Positions 9,326-18,423 are shown, counted from the stretch's first letter. The stretch: 64,000 bases of DNA from an uncultured Acetatifactor sp. (GCA_910579755.1 CAJTVB010000007.1:1-64000), one strand, 5' to 3'. Notes: generated by a model not told the origin, from the letters alone. Program-made: numbers and translations.

Positions 9326-9808
9326 ATGGCAAGTGAAAAAGAATTTCTCCTGCATGCCCTTCTGATGGGCATTTTTATTACATTTGTCTATGATCTGCTG
9401 AGAATTTTCCGCAGGGTGGTTCCTCACAAGGCTTTTTTTGTATCCCTGGAGGATCTGGCATTCTGGATTTACTGTGGTGCAGAAGTATTTCTGTTGATGT
9501 ATCATGAGAGTAACGGTACGTTGCGGTGGTTTGCCGTAATCGGTGCTCTGGCAGGGATTTTTTCCTATAAAAAGCTGGTGAGCCCGTATTTTGTAAAGTA
9601 CATATCTCTGGCGCTTCGATGGCTGCTTGATCGGCTTTTCCGATTGATACGCTGGGTTCTTCGTCCTTTTGGACTTTTGGGGAAAAAGACAGGTTCTGCG
9701 GCCTGCAAGGCGGGGAAAGGCATGGGTGCCATAGCCTGCAGACTTGGACGACGTATAAAAATGAGATTGACGAATTTTGTGAGATTGCTTAAAATAAATT
9801 TGAGGTAG
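9326..9808 (+). CDS. yabQ: Spore cortex biosynthesis protein YabQ
   Basis: 160 residues. Three or so hydrophobic segments lie in the first 90 residues (FLLHALLMGIFITFVYDLL; LAFWIYCGAEVFLLMY; LRWFAVIGALAGIF), followed by a basic amphipathic C-terminal half. This matches YabQ, a polytopic protein required for spore cortex formation and located at the forespore membrane. Start ATG at 9326, 5 bp after yabP, and the context (yabP before, divIC after) is the conserved one. Confidence 0.9.
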   Translation: MASEKEFLLHALLMGIFITFVYDLLRIFRRVVPHKAFFVSLEDLAFWIYCGAEVFLLMYHESNGTLRWFAVIGALAGIFSYKKLVSPYFVKYISLALRWLLDRLFRLIRWVLRPFGLLGKKTGSAACKAGKGMGAIACRLGRRIKMRLTNFVRLLKINLR

Positions 9809-9879
9809 ACTATAAACAGTGATGAGAAGGACACCGGGGCCGCGATGCGGCATGGATACCGGCGGGACAAGGAGGGCCC

Positions 9880-10194
9880 ATGGCAGGAAGAACGAGGCGC
9901 AGGATTGCCTATCGAAAAAGGCGCCAGAACCGTTTCAGCATGATCCTGGTGACCCTGGTAGTGGCGATGGTGACCCTGGTGGTTTTTGTGAAGGGCATAG
10001 AGCTTCGCCAGAAGATAGATGTCAAGGTTCAGGAGGGGATGGCTCTGGATGCGCAGATCGAGAAGGAGCAAAACCGCACTCTTGAGATTGAGGAGCTTGG
10101 AAAAGAGGTTCAGACAAAGGGTTATATAGAGGATATTGCCAGAGAAAAGCTGGGGCTGGTGTATGAAGGTGAGATCCTGTTTAAATCAAAATAG
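9880..10194 (+). CDS. divIC: Septum formation initiator DivIC/FtsL-type protein
   Basis: 104 residues: basic cytoplasmic N-terminus (MAGRTRRRIAYRKRRQNR), one membrane segment at ~19-39, then a short extracellular coiled coil (~40-75) and a conserved end (YIEDIAREKLGLVYEGEILF). This is the DivIC/FtsB architecture; the protein joins FtsL and DivIB in the divisome. An AAGGAGGG Shine-Dalgarno precedes the ATG. The gene ends the hup operon, with a terminator immediately after. Confidence 0.92.
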   Translation: MAGRTRRRIAYRKRRQNRFSMILVTLVVAMVTLVVFVKGIELRQKIDVKVQEGMALDAQIEKEQNRTLEIEELGKEVQTKGYIEDIAREKLGLVYEGEILFKSK

Positions 10195-10197
10195 AAG

Positions 10198-10226
10198 GCG
10201 GGGGCGTGAGGCTCCTGCTTTTTTTG
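10198..10226 (+). terminator. Rho-independent terminator after divIC
   Basis: GCGGGGGC at 10198-10205 pairs with GGCTCCTGC (10210-10218) with two G-T wobbles, followed by seven T's. It separates the hup-divIC operon from spoIIE. Confidence 0.85.
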
Positions 10227-10290
10227 TCGCAAAACTTTAAGGCAGCCTGTCCCGGTTTTGACAAAAAAAGCGTGAGGCGGCTAATAAAAT
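10223..10290 (+). promoter_or_regulatory. Putative Spo0A-controlled promoter of spoIIE
   Basis: A perfect 0A box in reverse orientation (TTTGACAAA at 10257-10265, complement TTTGTCAAA) overlaps the -35 TTGACA (10258-10263). A second 8/9 match, TTTGTCGCA, is at 10223-10231. A TAAAAT at 10285-10290 lies 21 bp from the -35, the unusual long spacing known for Spo0A-activated sigma-A promoters of Bacillus spoIIE and spoIIG. A normal reading with TAATAA at an 18-bp spacing is also possible. Confidence 0.6.
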
Positions 10291-10362
10291 AAGACGTGGC
10301 TTGCATTTGTGCCGCCCAAGGCGGGCAGATATGCGTATTGAAGCAGGCAAGGGGGTATGAGA

Positions 10363-11589
10363 ATGACGCGGGAAGAGCCAAGGCAGCTGCACAAAAGCTT
10401 CCGGTACACAGCCGGAAAAAAGGCAGAGGAAGGAGAGCTCCAAACGGCACAGGTTTCGGAGCTGTGCAGAAGGAAGCTGTTAAACTATGCAGATACCTTT
10501 TATGAACTGGCCAGGAATTATGACAGAGAATTTAATCCTGGAAAAGAGGACCGGCAGACGCTTTATTCCCGGCGTCAGCTGTGGGAGAATCGGCAGGTCA
10601 TAAAATGCCATCTGAATGAGGCGGCGAAAATCATGACCGAGCTGGCCTGTGAGGTTTTGTGCTACAGACCCATGGAAGAAAAACAGAAAAAACGTATTGT
10701 CCGGGCCTTGAAGGAGGAGGGAATCCAGGTGGAAAATCCCTGTTATGTGCCGGATGAGCAGGGAACCGAATCCGTGGTTCTGACCATGAGCACGGACAAG
10801 GCTTCGGGAATCCCGGGTGAAGAGGCGGCGGACATGCTCACCGTGCTTTTGGGACGAAGGCTGCGGCTGTCCGTGGTCAGCCCTTGTGTGATAGAGAAGA
10901 CACCTCACAGTTTTGTGCTGGAGGAACAGCCCCGGTTTCTGGCGCTGACAGGCTTTGCCAGGGCCATAAAGGAGGACGAGACGATTTCGGGGGATAATTA
11001 TTCCGTGCTGGAGGTGGAGAAGGGAAGACTTGTGATGATGCTTTCGGACGGTACCGGATCAGGTGAAAGGGCAGGGCAGGACAGCGGAAAGGTTTTGGAC
11101 CTGATGGAGAAAATGATGGAGACGGGCTACAGCGTGGAGGCCGCCGTGAAAATGGTGAATACGGCGTTGTTTGCACTGGGTGAGGACCAGAATCACCCTA
11201 CACTGGATGTGTGTGATCTGGACCTGCACAAGGGTGCCATGGAGCTTCGAAAGGCGGGAGGGGCGGTGACCTTTTTGAAAAGACAGTCGGAGACGGAGGC
11301 GCTGACTGTGGGAAATCTGCCTCTGGGAATTTTTCAGCAGGTTGAGGTACAGCCTGTATGCAGGAATCTGCAGGACGGTGATTATGTGATTATGGTATCC
11401 GACGGAGTGGTGGACGCTTTTGAGGAGGCGTATGAGGACGCTCTGCTCCAGGCGGTGGAGGCGGCGGAGACGCAGAATCCCGGGGGGATGGCGGAGTGGC
11501 TGCTGCGGGCGGCGCTTCGTGCCGGCAAGGGCAGGGTTAAGGATGATATGACCATTGGAGTGATCGGTATATGGGAGGTTTGTCCTTGA
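10363..11589 (+). CDS. spoIIE: SpoIIE-type PP2C phosphatase lacking the membrane domain
   Basis: 408 residues. The C-terminal half is a PP2C domain with metal-site motifs SGDNYS (~210), MLSDGTGSGERA, VSDGVVD and DDMT. The N-terminal half is soluble and corresponds to part of the linker region of SpoIIE. Bacillus SpoIIE is about twice as long and begins with ten membrane segments; none are present here. In Bacillus it dephosphorylates SpoIIAA to release sigma-F. The position between divIC and tilS-hpt-ftsH is that of spoIIE in Bacillus. I chose the ATG at 10363, seven bases after AAGGGGG, over the ATG at 10357. Confidence 0.85.
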   Translation: MTREEPRQLHKSFRYTAGKKAEEGELQTAQVSELCRRKLLNYADTFYELARNYDREFNPGKEDRQTLYSRRQLWENRQVIKCHLNEAAKIMTELACEVLCYRPMEEKQKKRIVRALKEEGIQVENPCYVPDEQGTESVVLTMSTDKASGIPGEEAADMLTVLLGRRLRLSVVSPCVIEKTPHSFVLEEQPRFLALTGFARAIKEDETISGDNYSVLEVEKGRLVMMLSDGTGSGERAGQDSGKVLDLMEKMMETGYSVEAAVKMVNTALFALGEDQNHPTLDVCDLDLHKGAMELRKAGGAVTFLKRQSETEALTVGNLPLGIFQQVEVQPVCRNLQDGDYVIMVSDGVVDAFEEAYEDALLQAVEAAETQNPGGMAEWLLRAALRAGKGRVKDDMTIGVIGIWEVCP

Positions 11590-11621
11590 CTTTTCCCACG
11601 GGAATGCGGTACTATCATCTC

Positions 11622-13208
11622 ATGGACAGCAAATGGAAGACAGAGCGGAAGGTATTCGCGTTTTTGGAGGAACACAGGATGATACAGCCGGAGGATAAAG
11701 TAATCCTCGGGGTTTCAGGAGGGGCAGACTCAGTTTGCCTCTTATTTCTATTGCTGGAGTATAGTAAAAAAGTCCCCTTTTCCATGACTGTGGTTCATGT
11801 TAATCACGGAATCCGGCAGGATGCGGGGGAGGATGCCGCATTTGTGGAAGAGCTGTGTCGGGAAAGGGAGATTCCCTTTTTTCTGAAAAAGGGAAATGTG
11901 CCCCGTTTGGCGGCCCGGCAGGGGCTTTCGGAGGAAGATGCGGGGCGGCGGCTTCGGTACCATGCTTTCCGGGAGGCGGCGAAGCGCTTCGGGGGGTCAA
12001 AGATCGCCGTGGCCCACAACAGTAACGACAGAGCGGAGACCATGCTGTTTTGTCTGTTTCGGGGAAGCGGCCTTAAAGGCCTGTGCGGCATTTTTCCTGT
12101 GCGGGAAGAGTGGGAGCAGGAACAGGATCCAACAAGTTTGGAGCCGGGGGCTGGAAAAGAACGGATCGCAGCCGGAGCGGATAATGCGGCCCTACGCAGC
12201 CGGCTTCAGGTGATCCGCCCCATATTGTGTCTGGAGCGGCAGGAGGTGGAGGAATATCTGAAGGTCCGTGGAATTCCTTTCTGCAGAGACAGCACAAATC
12301 AAGGGGATGCCTATGCCAGAAACCGCATTCGCCATCACATCCTTCCATATGCGGAGCAGGAAATATCCTCCGGTGTAGTGGGGCATATGTATCGGACGGC
12401 GGATATTCTGGCGGAAACGGAGGATTATATGGCCGGACAGACCAGGGAAGCCCTGGCCAGATGCGGGATCTTTTCCTGGGAGACTTCCCGGAGCCTCCAG
12501 CGGGCGGCGCTGGAGACGGAAGGGTTTTTAAAGGAGCATACCGCGTTGCAGAAGAGAATGATTCTGGCTCTGGCAAAGGAGCTGTCGCCTACAGGCAGGG
12601 ACATTTCCATGACCCATGTGGAGGATGTGCTGAAGCTGTTTCAGGGGACAGGCAGCCGACGGGTGGATCTGCCCATGGGCCTGCAGGCAAGGCGGGAGTA
12701 CACGAAGGTCATCCTGGAGAGGAGCAGAGCGGTGTGTCCGGCACAGGAGGAACCTCTCCGGAAGCAGGTTTTTCTGCCGGTGGAAGGCGGGAGAACGGTG
12801 GAGGCGGCGCTGGGAAGTCTGGGGACCATGGAATTTTCGGTAATTTCCGGTGAAAATTGTGAAGAAGTTCCCCGAAATAAGTATACGAAATGGTTTGATT
12901 ATGATAAAATTAAGGAATCACTTACAATTCGGTGCAGGCTTACAGGGGATTTTCTGACCATTGGGGACGGCGCCGGCCATATGATCCATAAATCCCTGAA
13001 GGACTATATGGTAACGGAGAAGATTCCCAGGGAGATTCGCAATGCCGTGCCCCTTCTGGCCGAGGGGAGCCATGTGCTTTGGCTGGCGGGATACCGGATC
13101 AGCGAATATTATAAGGTTTGCAGGAATACAAAACGCATTTTGCAGGTACAATTAAAGGTAAGCTGCCCCGACAGCGGAACGGAGGATGAAGATGGCAGAG
13201 CATATTAG
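11622..13208 (+). CDS. tilS: tRNA(Ile)-lysidine synthetase
   Basis: 528 residues. The N-terminal N-type ATP pyrophosphatase domain has the P-loop SGGADS at 32-37, and later HNSNDRAETMLFCLFRGSGLKGL. The TilS substrate domain and C-terminal domain follow (FCRDSTNQGDAYARNRIRH; SLTIRCRLTGDFL...KDYMVTEKIPREIR). The enzyme makes lysidine at C34 of tRNA-Ile(CAU). A hydrophilic insertion of ~30 residues is visible around residue 170. Start is uncertain: ATGs at 11571, 11604 and 11622 are in frame; the last best matches family length but has no clear ribosome site. The first would overlap spoIIE by 19 bp. Confidence 0.93.
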   Translation: MDSKWKTERKVFAFLEEHRMIQPEDKVILGVSGGADSVCLLFLLLEYSKKVPFSMTVVHVNHGIRQDAGEDAAFVEELCREREIPFFLKKGNVPRLAARQGLSEEDAGRRLRYHAFREAAKRFGGSKIAVAHNSNDRAETMLFCLFRGSGLKGLCGIFPVREEWEQEQDPTSLEPGAGKERIAAGADNAALRSRLQVIRPILCLERQEVEEYLKVRGIPFCRDSTNQGDAYARNRIRHHILPYAEQEISSGVVGHMYRTADILAETEDYMAGQTREALARCGIFSWETSRSLQRAALETEGFLKEHTALQKRMILALAKELSPTGRDISMTHVEDVLKLFQGTGSRRVDLPMGLQARREYTKVILERSRAVCPAQEEPLRKQVFLPVEGGRTVEAALGSLGTMEFSVISGENCEEVPRNKYTKWFDYDKIKESLTIRCRLTGDFLTIGDGAGHMIHKSLKDYMVTEKIPREIRNAVPLLAEGSHVLWLAGYRISEYYKVCRNTKRILQVQLKVSCPDSGTEDEDGRAY

Positions 13209-13719
13209 GGTACTTTTGCCGGAGGAAGAGGTAGACGCGAGGATTCAGGAGATCGGAGACCAGATCAGCAGAGATTATGCAGGAAAACAGGTGCATCTGG
13301 TGTGTGTGCTCAAGGGAGGCAGCTTTTTTATGTGCGAGCTGGCAAAAAGGATCAGCGTGCCGGTATCTCTTGACTTTATGTCGGTATCCAGCTATGGAAG
13401 CGACACCAAGTCCAGCGGTGTGGTAAAGATCGTGAAGGATCTGGACGAATCCCTGAAGGATAAGGATGTGGTTGTGGTGGAGGATATCGTGGACAGCGGA
13501 CGAACCCTGAGCTATCTGCTGGAGATGCTTCGGGACAGGGGACCCAGGTCACTGCGCCTATGCACCCTGCTGGACAAGCCTGAGAGACGTGTAGTGGAGG
13601 TAAAGGTGGATTACACAGGGTTTCAGATCCCTGACCAATTTGTGGTGGGCTATGGTCTGGACTATGACCAGAGATACCGCAATCTTCCCTATATCGGGGT
13701 TGTGGAATTTGACAATTAG
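13192..13719 (+). CDS. hpt: Hypoxanthine phosphoribosyltransferase
   Basis: 175 residues. It has the PRPP-binding motif VVVVEDIVDSGRTLSYL near residues 97-113 and an N-terminal VCVLKGGSFFM loop. It converts hypoxanthine or guanine plus PRPP to IMP or GMP in the cytoplasm. The ATG at 13192 lies six bases after GGAGG; the ATG at 13186 abuts that site and is less likely. The gene overlaps the end of tilS by 17 bp, which suggests translational coupling. The tilS-hpt-ftsH order is widely conserved. Confidence 0.96.
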   Translation: MAEHIRVLLPEEEVDARIQEIGDQISRDYAGKQVHLVCVLKGGSFFMCELAKRISVPVSLDFMSVSSYGSDTKSSGVVKIVKDLDESLKDKDVVVVEDIVDSGRTLSYLLEMLRDRGPRSLRLCTLLDKPERRVVEVKVDYTGFQIPDQFVVGYGLDYDQRYRNLPYIGVVEFDN

Positions 13720-13731
13720 GAGGCTCATGAA

Positions 13732-15549
13732 TTGAGGCAGTATAGCAGAGGGATTATTTCATATTTGATATTTGTCGCCGTGTTGGTGGGAGTGATATTG
13801 CTGATTACTTCCGTCAGCAGAAAGAATATGGAGGAGGACTATACCAGGGCGGAGCTTGTGGCCGACATGGAGAGCGGAAGGATTTCTTCCGTGGAGATCC
13901 ATCTGAACGGTGAAACGCCTACGGGCGCCTTGGAGATTCATTTGAAGAATGGATCTCAAAAGAAGCTGTATGTGGCGGATGTGACGGAGGCGGAAGCGCT
14001 GGTTCGATCCTACGGATTTGATCCCAGAGTCTTTGACGTGGAGCGGGAGGGCTGGGTGCTTACCACCCTGGTTCCCATGCTGATCGTGCTGGCGGTGGGC
14101 ATATTCCTGTTTATGATGATCAACAGCCAGAATGCGGCGGGCGGCAATAACGCCAGAATGATGAATTTCGGTAAGAGCCGGGCCATCATGGTCATGGGGG
14201 ACAAGACCATTACCTTTGAGCAGGTGGCAGGTCTGAAGGAGGAAAAGGAGGAGCTGGAGGAGATCGTGGATTTCCTGCGGGAGCCGGGCAAGTACAACCG
14301 GATCGGCGCCAGGATCCCCAAGGGCGTGCTGCTGGAGGGACCTCCCGGAACAGGAAAAACGCTGCTGGCCAAGGCGGTGGCCGGGGAAGCGGGCGTTCCT
14401 TTTTTCAGTATTTCCGGATCGGATTTTGTGGAAATGTTTGTGGGAGTGGGCGCTTCCCGGGTCCGGGACCTGTTTGGCGAGGCCAAGAGGAACGCTCCCT
14501 GCATCGTGTTTATCGATGAGATCGACGCAGTGGCAAGGCTTCGTGGCACCGGCATGGGAGGCGGCTATGACGAGCGGGAGCAGACGCTGAACCAGCTGCT
14601 GGTGGAGATGGACGGCTTCAGCATCAATGAGGGCATCATCGTTATGGCCGCCACCAACCGGGTGGATATCCTGGATCCCGCCATTCTGCGGCCCGGGCGT
14701 TTTGACCGGAAGGTGGCCGTGGGACGGCCCGATGTGGGAGGCCGGGAGGATATTCTAAAGCTTCATGCAAAGAACAAGCCTCTTGCGGAGGATGTGGATC
14801 TGAAGCAGGTGGCCCAGACCACAGCGGGCTTTACCGGGGCGGATCTGGAGAATCTGATGAACGAGGCGGCTATCAACGCCGCCAGACAGGACAGATCCTT
14901 TGTGACCCGGGAGGATGTAAACAAGGCCTTTATCAAGGCAGGAATCGGCGCGGAGAAAAAGAGCCGGGTCATTTCGGAGAAGGAAAAGAGGATTACTGCC
15001 TATCACGAGGCCGGCCATGCAATCCTCTTTCACATGCTCCCGGATGTGGGGCCCGTGTATGTGGTGTCCATTGTGCCCACAGGCACAGGAGCGGCAGGCT
15101 ACACCATGCCTCTGCCCGAGCGGGATGAAATGTTTATGACCAGGGGGCAGATGCTTCAGGAGATCATGGTGTCCCTGGGAGGAAGGATTGCGGAGGAGGT
15201 GGTATTTCAGGATATTACCACCGGCGCCTCCAGCGATATCAAAAGAGCCACCAAGGTGGCCCGCAGAATGGTAACGAGGTTCGGCATGTCGGAGAATATC
15301 GGTGTCATCTGCTATGACGAGGATGGCGAGGAAGTGTTTATCGGACGCGACCTGGCTCATGCAAAGCCCCACAGCGAGGCCATCTCCGGTGAGATCGACA
15401 GGGAAGTGAAGGCCATTATCGACGATTGCTATGCCAGGGCCAGGGCCATCATTCTGGAGAAGGAGCAGGTGCTTCACAGCTGTGCCGCGCTGCTTCTGGA
15501 AAAGGAGAAGATCAACAGGGAGGAGTTCGAGGCGCTGTTTTCTTTGTAA
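13732..15549 (+). CDS. ftsH: ATP-dependent zinc metalloprotease FtsH
   Basis: 605 residues from a TTG start with TAGGAGG seven bases upstream. Two membrane segments (~7-25 and ~104-124) flank a small extracellular domain. The AAA domain has GPPGTGKT at ~203-210, Walker B IVFIDEID, and the second region of homology (AATNRVDILDPAILRPGRFD). The protease zinc site HEAGH is at ~425-429. The membrane hexamer degrades misfolded and regulatory proteins. The conserved pore region and catalytic residues are intact. Twelve bp follow hpt, and a terminator follows the gene. Confidence 0.97.
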   Translation: MRQYSRGIISYLIFVAVLVGVILLITSVSRKNMEEDYTRAELVADMESGRISSVEIHLNGETPTGALEIHLKNGSQKKLYVADVTEAEALVRSYGFDPRVFDVEREGWVLTTLVPMLIVLAVGIFLFMMINSQNAAGGNNARMMNFGKSRAIMVMGDKTITFEQVAGLKEEKEELEEIVDFLREPGKYNRIGARIPKGVLLEGPPGTGKTLLAKAVAGEAGVPFFSISGSDFVEMFVGVGASRVRDLFGEAKRNAPCIVFIDEIDAVARLRGTGMGGGYDEREQTLNQLLVEMDGFSINEGIIVMAATNRVDILDPAILRPGRFDRKVAVGRPDVGGREDILKLHAKNKPLAEDVDLKQVAQTTAGFTGADLENLMNEAAINAARQDRSFVTREDVNKAFIKAGIGAEKKSRVISEKEKRITAYHEAGHAILFHMLPDVGPVYVVSIVPTGTGAAGYTMPLPERDEMFMTRGQMLQEIMVSLGGRIAEEVVFQDITTGASSDIKRATKVARRMVTRFGMSENIGVICYDEDGEEVFIGRDLAHAKPHSEAISGEIDREVKAIIDDCYARARAIILEKEQVLHSCAALLLEKEKINREEFEALFSL

Positions 15550-15586
15550 ACCTGTTTATGCTATTACTTCATAGATTGGTATATGA

Positions 15587-15625
15587 ATCCCGGAAGGCTG
15601 AATGTGGATGCTTTCTGGGATTTTT
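15587..15625 (+). terminator. Terminator after ftsH
   Basis: ATCCCGGAAGGC (15587-15598) pairs with GCTTTCTGGGAT (15610-15621) with wobble pairs, followed by TTTTT. Confidence 0.8.
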
Positions 15626-15707
15626 GTGGCTTTTGGTGAGCAGGTTGATATGGGAAGTCTATTGTGACAGGAAAAGGCTATTTGAAGATAATGGTACCAA
15701 AGTACTA

Positions 15708-15736
15708 TGGACACCTAATGGAAGAAAATGTATAAT
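15708..15736 (+). promoter_or_regulatory. Sigma-A promoter of the small Cys-rich protein gene
   Basis: TGGACA (15708-15713), a 17-bp spacer, and a perfect TATAAT (15731-15736), 84 bp before the ATG. Confidence 0.7.
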
Positions 15737-15819
15737 ACGAGATGTAGGCATGCCTCATGCATGTAAATAGAACATACACTGCAGATGATTTGTTCAGAAA
15801 AAAGGAAAGGAATAACTAT

Positions 15820-16143
15820 ATGAAGAAAATTTTAATTTTTAGCTTGGCAGTCATGATGCTTTTTGGAAGCACTATAACAGCGAATGCGGCTGTCTGCGAC
15901 AATGCTCCTGATGGAGTACATCACTTCAATAGGTGTAGAAGATCATCTGAAACGTTTGAATTGCCATCCATTCATACTTATGTTTTTGCAGTAGACGATA
16001 ATGGATTGGCAACTCTTAGATCGTGCAATGTTGTATCAACATATGTGTATTGTGATTATGAATGTTCGTATTGTGGTCTTCTTAACCCAATTGGGAAAAG
16101 ACACTCGCATAAAATAGCAGAAAATCATAGCGAAAAGCATTAG
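15820..16143 (+). CDS. Small exported Cys/His-rich protein, unknown function
   Basis: 107 residues from the ATG at 15820, which follows AAAGGAAAGG. A signal peptide (KKILIFSLAVMMLFGSTITANA) likely ends in ANA-A at ~24. The mature part has six Cys, including a CDYECSYC cluster near the end, and a His-rich tail (RHSHKIAENHSEKH). Disulfides or metal binding are plausible but unproven. Base composition is more AT-rich than the neighbours and it has its own promoter after the ftsH terminator. I do not recognise a family. Confidence 0.7.
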   Translation: MKKILIFSLAVMMLFGSTITANAAVCDNAPDGVHHFNRCRRSSETFELPSIHTYVFAVDDNGLATLRSCNVVSTYVYCDYECSYCGLLNPIGKRHSHKIAENHSEKH

Positions 16144-16185
16144 AAAGTGTGAATGGAAGGAGATAAAGATATTACAGGAGGTTCC

Positions 16186-18423
16186 ATGAAGAAAAGGTTT
16201 ATTTACCTGTTTTTGGCTGCACTGCTTTTACTCTGTAGCGGCTGTCATAACGGATCCCATGGGGAAAAAGATTCTGCCGGAAAGGAAGAATCGGGTACGC
16301 CGGAGACTGTTGATGAGCAGGCCGCTGGAGAAGTCTGGCAGGATAACACGCTGGATCTGTATACAGGGCAGTTTAACCGGCCTCTGAAACCGGTTCAGTC
16401 GGAGGAGGATGGAGAAATCAGGACACTTGACTATGCTCTTGAAGCCTCCCGGGCAACGGTATTTGTGAGACAGCTGATTCCTGGAGAAAGCCAGGACAGC
16501 TTAAATATTGTTACAAGAGATGGGGAATGGAGTTCCCGGAATTTAAAGGAGTATGATCTGAACCTGCTTGAAAGCGCCGGAAAGATTTGTGGAAGCGGCG
16601 GTTACGTGTTGGTTGATTTGCAGTTTGACGGAGAAGGAAGCAGTTTTTACCGTTTTTTGACTGTGGATGAAAACCTGAAGGTTACAGGAAGCTTTGACAT
16701 GGAAGAGGGCTGGCCTGAGGAGGGAAGCCCCAGGGGGGTCATGGCAGACGGTCTTGGAAACATTCATCTGGTCACCATGAGTTTTTCGGGCTGGAAGTAT
16801 TATGTGCTGGATTCCCAGGGAGAAATTCTTGCAGAGGTCACTGAGCCTTCATATGACGATCCTGTACTGGTTTCGCTGTATGATGGAAGCATTGCCCTTT
16901 ACTCCCATGTAGAGGAAGAGGACACGGGACAAGCCACCGGGGGTCTGCTGTGGAAGGCCGACCCTGCCAGCGGGAAAAAAGAGATTCTTGGAAATGTTCC
17001 TGCTGATATATGGGTCTGGGATATGCTGTATTTTACCCTTTGGGATGAGCACACATTTTTATATGCTGACAAGGAAGGGCTTTACCGCGGCGATTTGACA
17101 GGCGGGAATCCGGAGCTTCTGTACGAGTGGGTCAGGCATGGAATGCAGCCCCAGAGCATCGAAGATCTGCAGGTGGGGGAAGACCAGTCCATTTCCCTTT
17201 TATACAAGGATGTGGATGGCATGAACTACCTTTATCTGGAGCCTACGGCGGAGCAAAGGGAGATTCACGAGATCACCATGGCCGTATCGTCCGGTCAAAT
17301 GGGAAAATATAAGGTCTATGCGGCCAGGTTTACCAAAATGTATCCCAATTATGTGGTTCGGCTGGAGGAGACAGAATATAACGATACCAGACTGATGACA
17401 GAACTGATTGCGGGAAAAGGGCCGGTGCTCATCGATACCTTTTTGACCGGGTTTACCCAGCATGAAGAGCTTTGGGAGCCCCTTGACCAGGTGCTGGAGC
17501 AGGACGGCCTGCCGGATGAGCTGATCTTGAAGGCGCTGGAGCGGGGGAAAATAGGAGAGACGCTGTATGGAATCGTGGATGACTGGTATATTGAAACGGT
17601 GATTACTGCGTCGGTAGACCGGGATGACTGGGACTACGACGGGTTTTTGGAAGAGATTGCGGCCCGCCCCCGGCTGGACAATATTTGTAATGCAAGGGAC
17701 AGCATAAGCTTTATCTCGAGCTTTTTCATTCATGGACTGAACGACAATTATATGGTGGATCCCGGAGAGGGTGTCACATATTTTGACTCGGATGGATTCC
17801 GCAGGATATTGCATTATGCCGGGGAATTGGATAATGAGGATAACCGCGGATATGGTTTGGAGGCTGCGGGAGCTTTGAAGGACGGCTCCATGCTTTGTTA
17901 CGAGGTATCGCTTCTTAATCCGGAGGATCTTGGGCAGTGGCAGACCCAATTGGGAGATTCCTTGAAGCTTATCGGTTATCCCGGGAGGGATGGCGCGCAT
18001 CATTATATTGTTTCATCTGAACCGGTGGCGGTCCGGGCAAAGGCCCCGGAGGAGGATAAACAGATTGCCAGGCTGTTTTTGCAGAGCATTCTGACCTATG
18101 ACAGCCAATGTGCAGGAGCTCTGGATATCGGTTTTCACATGAGCGTGCGAAAGGATGTATTCGAGGAGCAGCTGATGGAGATGACGTTTACGTCATTTTA
18201 TGAAGGCTTTGATATTCTTAAGGCTATGATTGACAGAGAGCGCATGAAGGAGGATTACATGGCCCTTTTGGAGCAGGCGGTTCCTGTGTCCTATCTTCCC
18301 CGGGAGCTGCTTGACATTATCACGGAGGAATTGGAGAATTATTTTTCCGGAGTTATCACGGAAGAACAGGCCATTGATCATCTGAAAAACAGAGTGGAAT
18401 TATACCTGATGGAACAAAAATAA
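16186..18423 (+). CDS. Large lipoprotein with a solute-binding-protein-like C-terminal half
   Basis: 745 residues from an ATG with AGGAGG upstream. The lipoprotein signal ends LLLCSGC, with the acylated Cys at 20. The first ~360 residues are beta-rich, with repeated short strands of propeller type. From about 370 (MAVSSGQMGKYKVYAARFTK) the protein resembles family 1 extracellular solute-binding proteins: an alpha/beta start, ETEYNDTRLMTELIAGKGP, and a helical C-terminal end. No ABC permease or ATPase gene is nearby, so it is an orphan. It should sit on the outer membrane face. The ligand cannot be told. Confidence 0.7.
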   Translation: MKKRFIYLFLAALLLLCSGCHNGSHGEKDSAGKEESGTPETVDEQAAGEVWQDNTLDLYTGQFNRPLKPVQSEEDGEIRTLDYALEASRATVFVRQLIPGESQDSLNIVTRDGEWSSRNLKEYDLNLLESAGKICGSGGYVLVDLQFDGEGSSFYRFLTVDENLKVTGSFDMEEGWPEEGSPRGVMADGLGNIHLVTMSFSGWKYYVLDSQGEILAEVTEPSYDDPVLVSLYDGSIALYSHVEEEDTGQATGGLLWKADPASGKKEILGNVPADIWVWDMLYFTLWDEHTFLYADKEGLYRGDLTGGNPELLYEWVRHGMQPQSIEDLQVGEDQSISLLYKDVDGMNYLYLEPTAEQREIHEITMAVSSGQMGKYKVYAARFTKMYPNYVVRLEETEYNDTRLMTELIAGKGPVLIDTFLTGFTQHEELWEPLDQVLEQDGLPDELILKALERGKIGETLYGIVDDWYIETVITASVDRDDWDYDGFLEEIAARPRLDNICNARDSISFISSFFIHGLNDNYMVDPGEGVTYFDSDGFRRILHYAGELDNEDNRGYGLEAAGALKDGSMLCYEVSLLNPEDLGQWQTQLGDSLKLIGYPGRDGAHHYIVSSEPVAVRAKAPEEDKQIARLFLQSILTYDSQCAGALDIGFHMSVRKDVFEEQLMEMTFTSFYEGFDILKAMIDRERMKEDYMALLEQAVPVSYLPRELLDIITEELENYFSGVITEEQAIDHLKNRVELYLMEQK

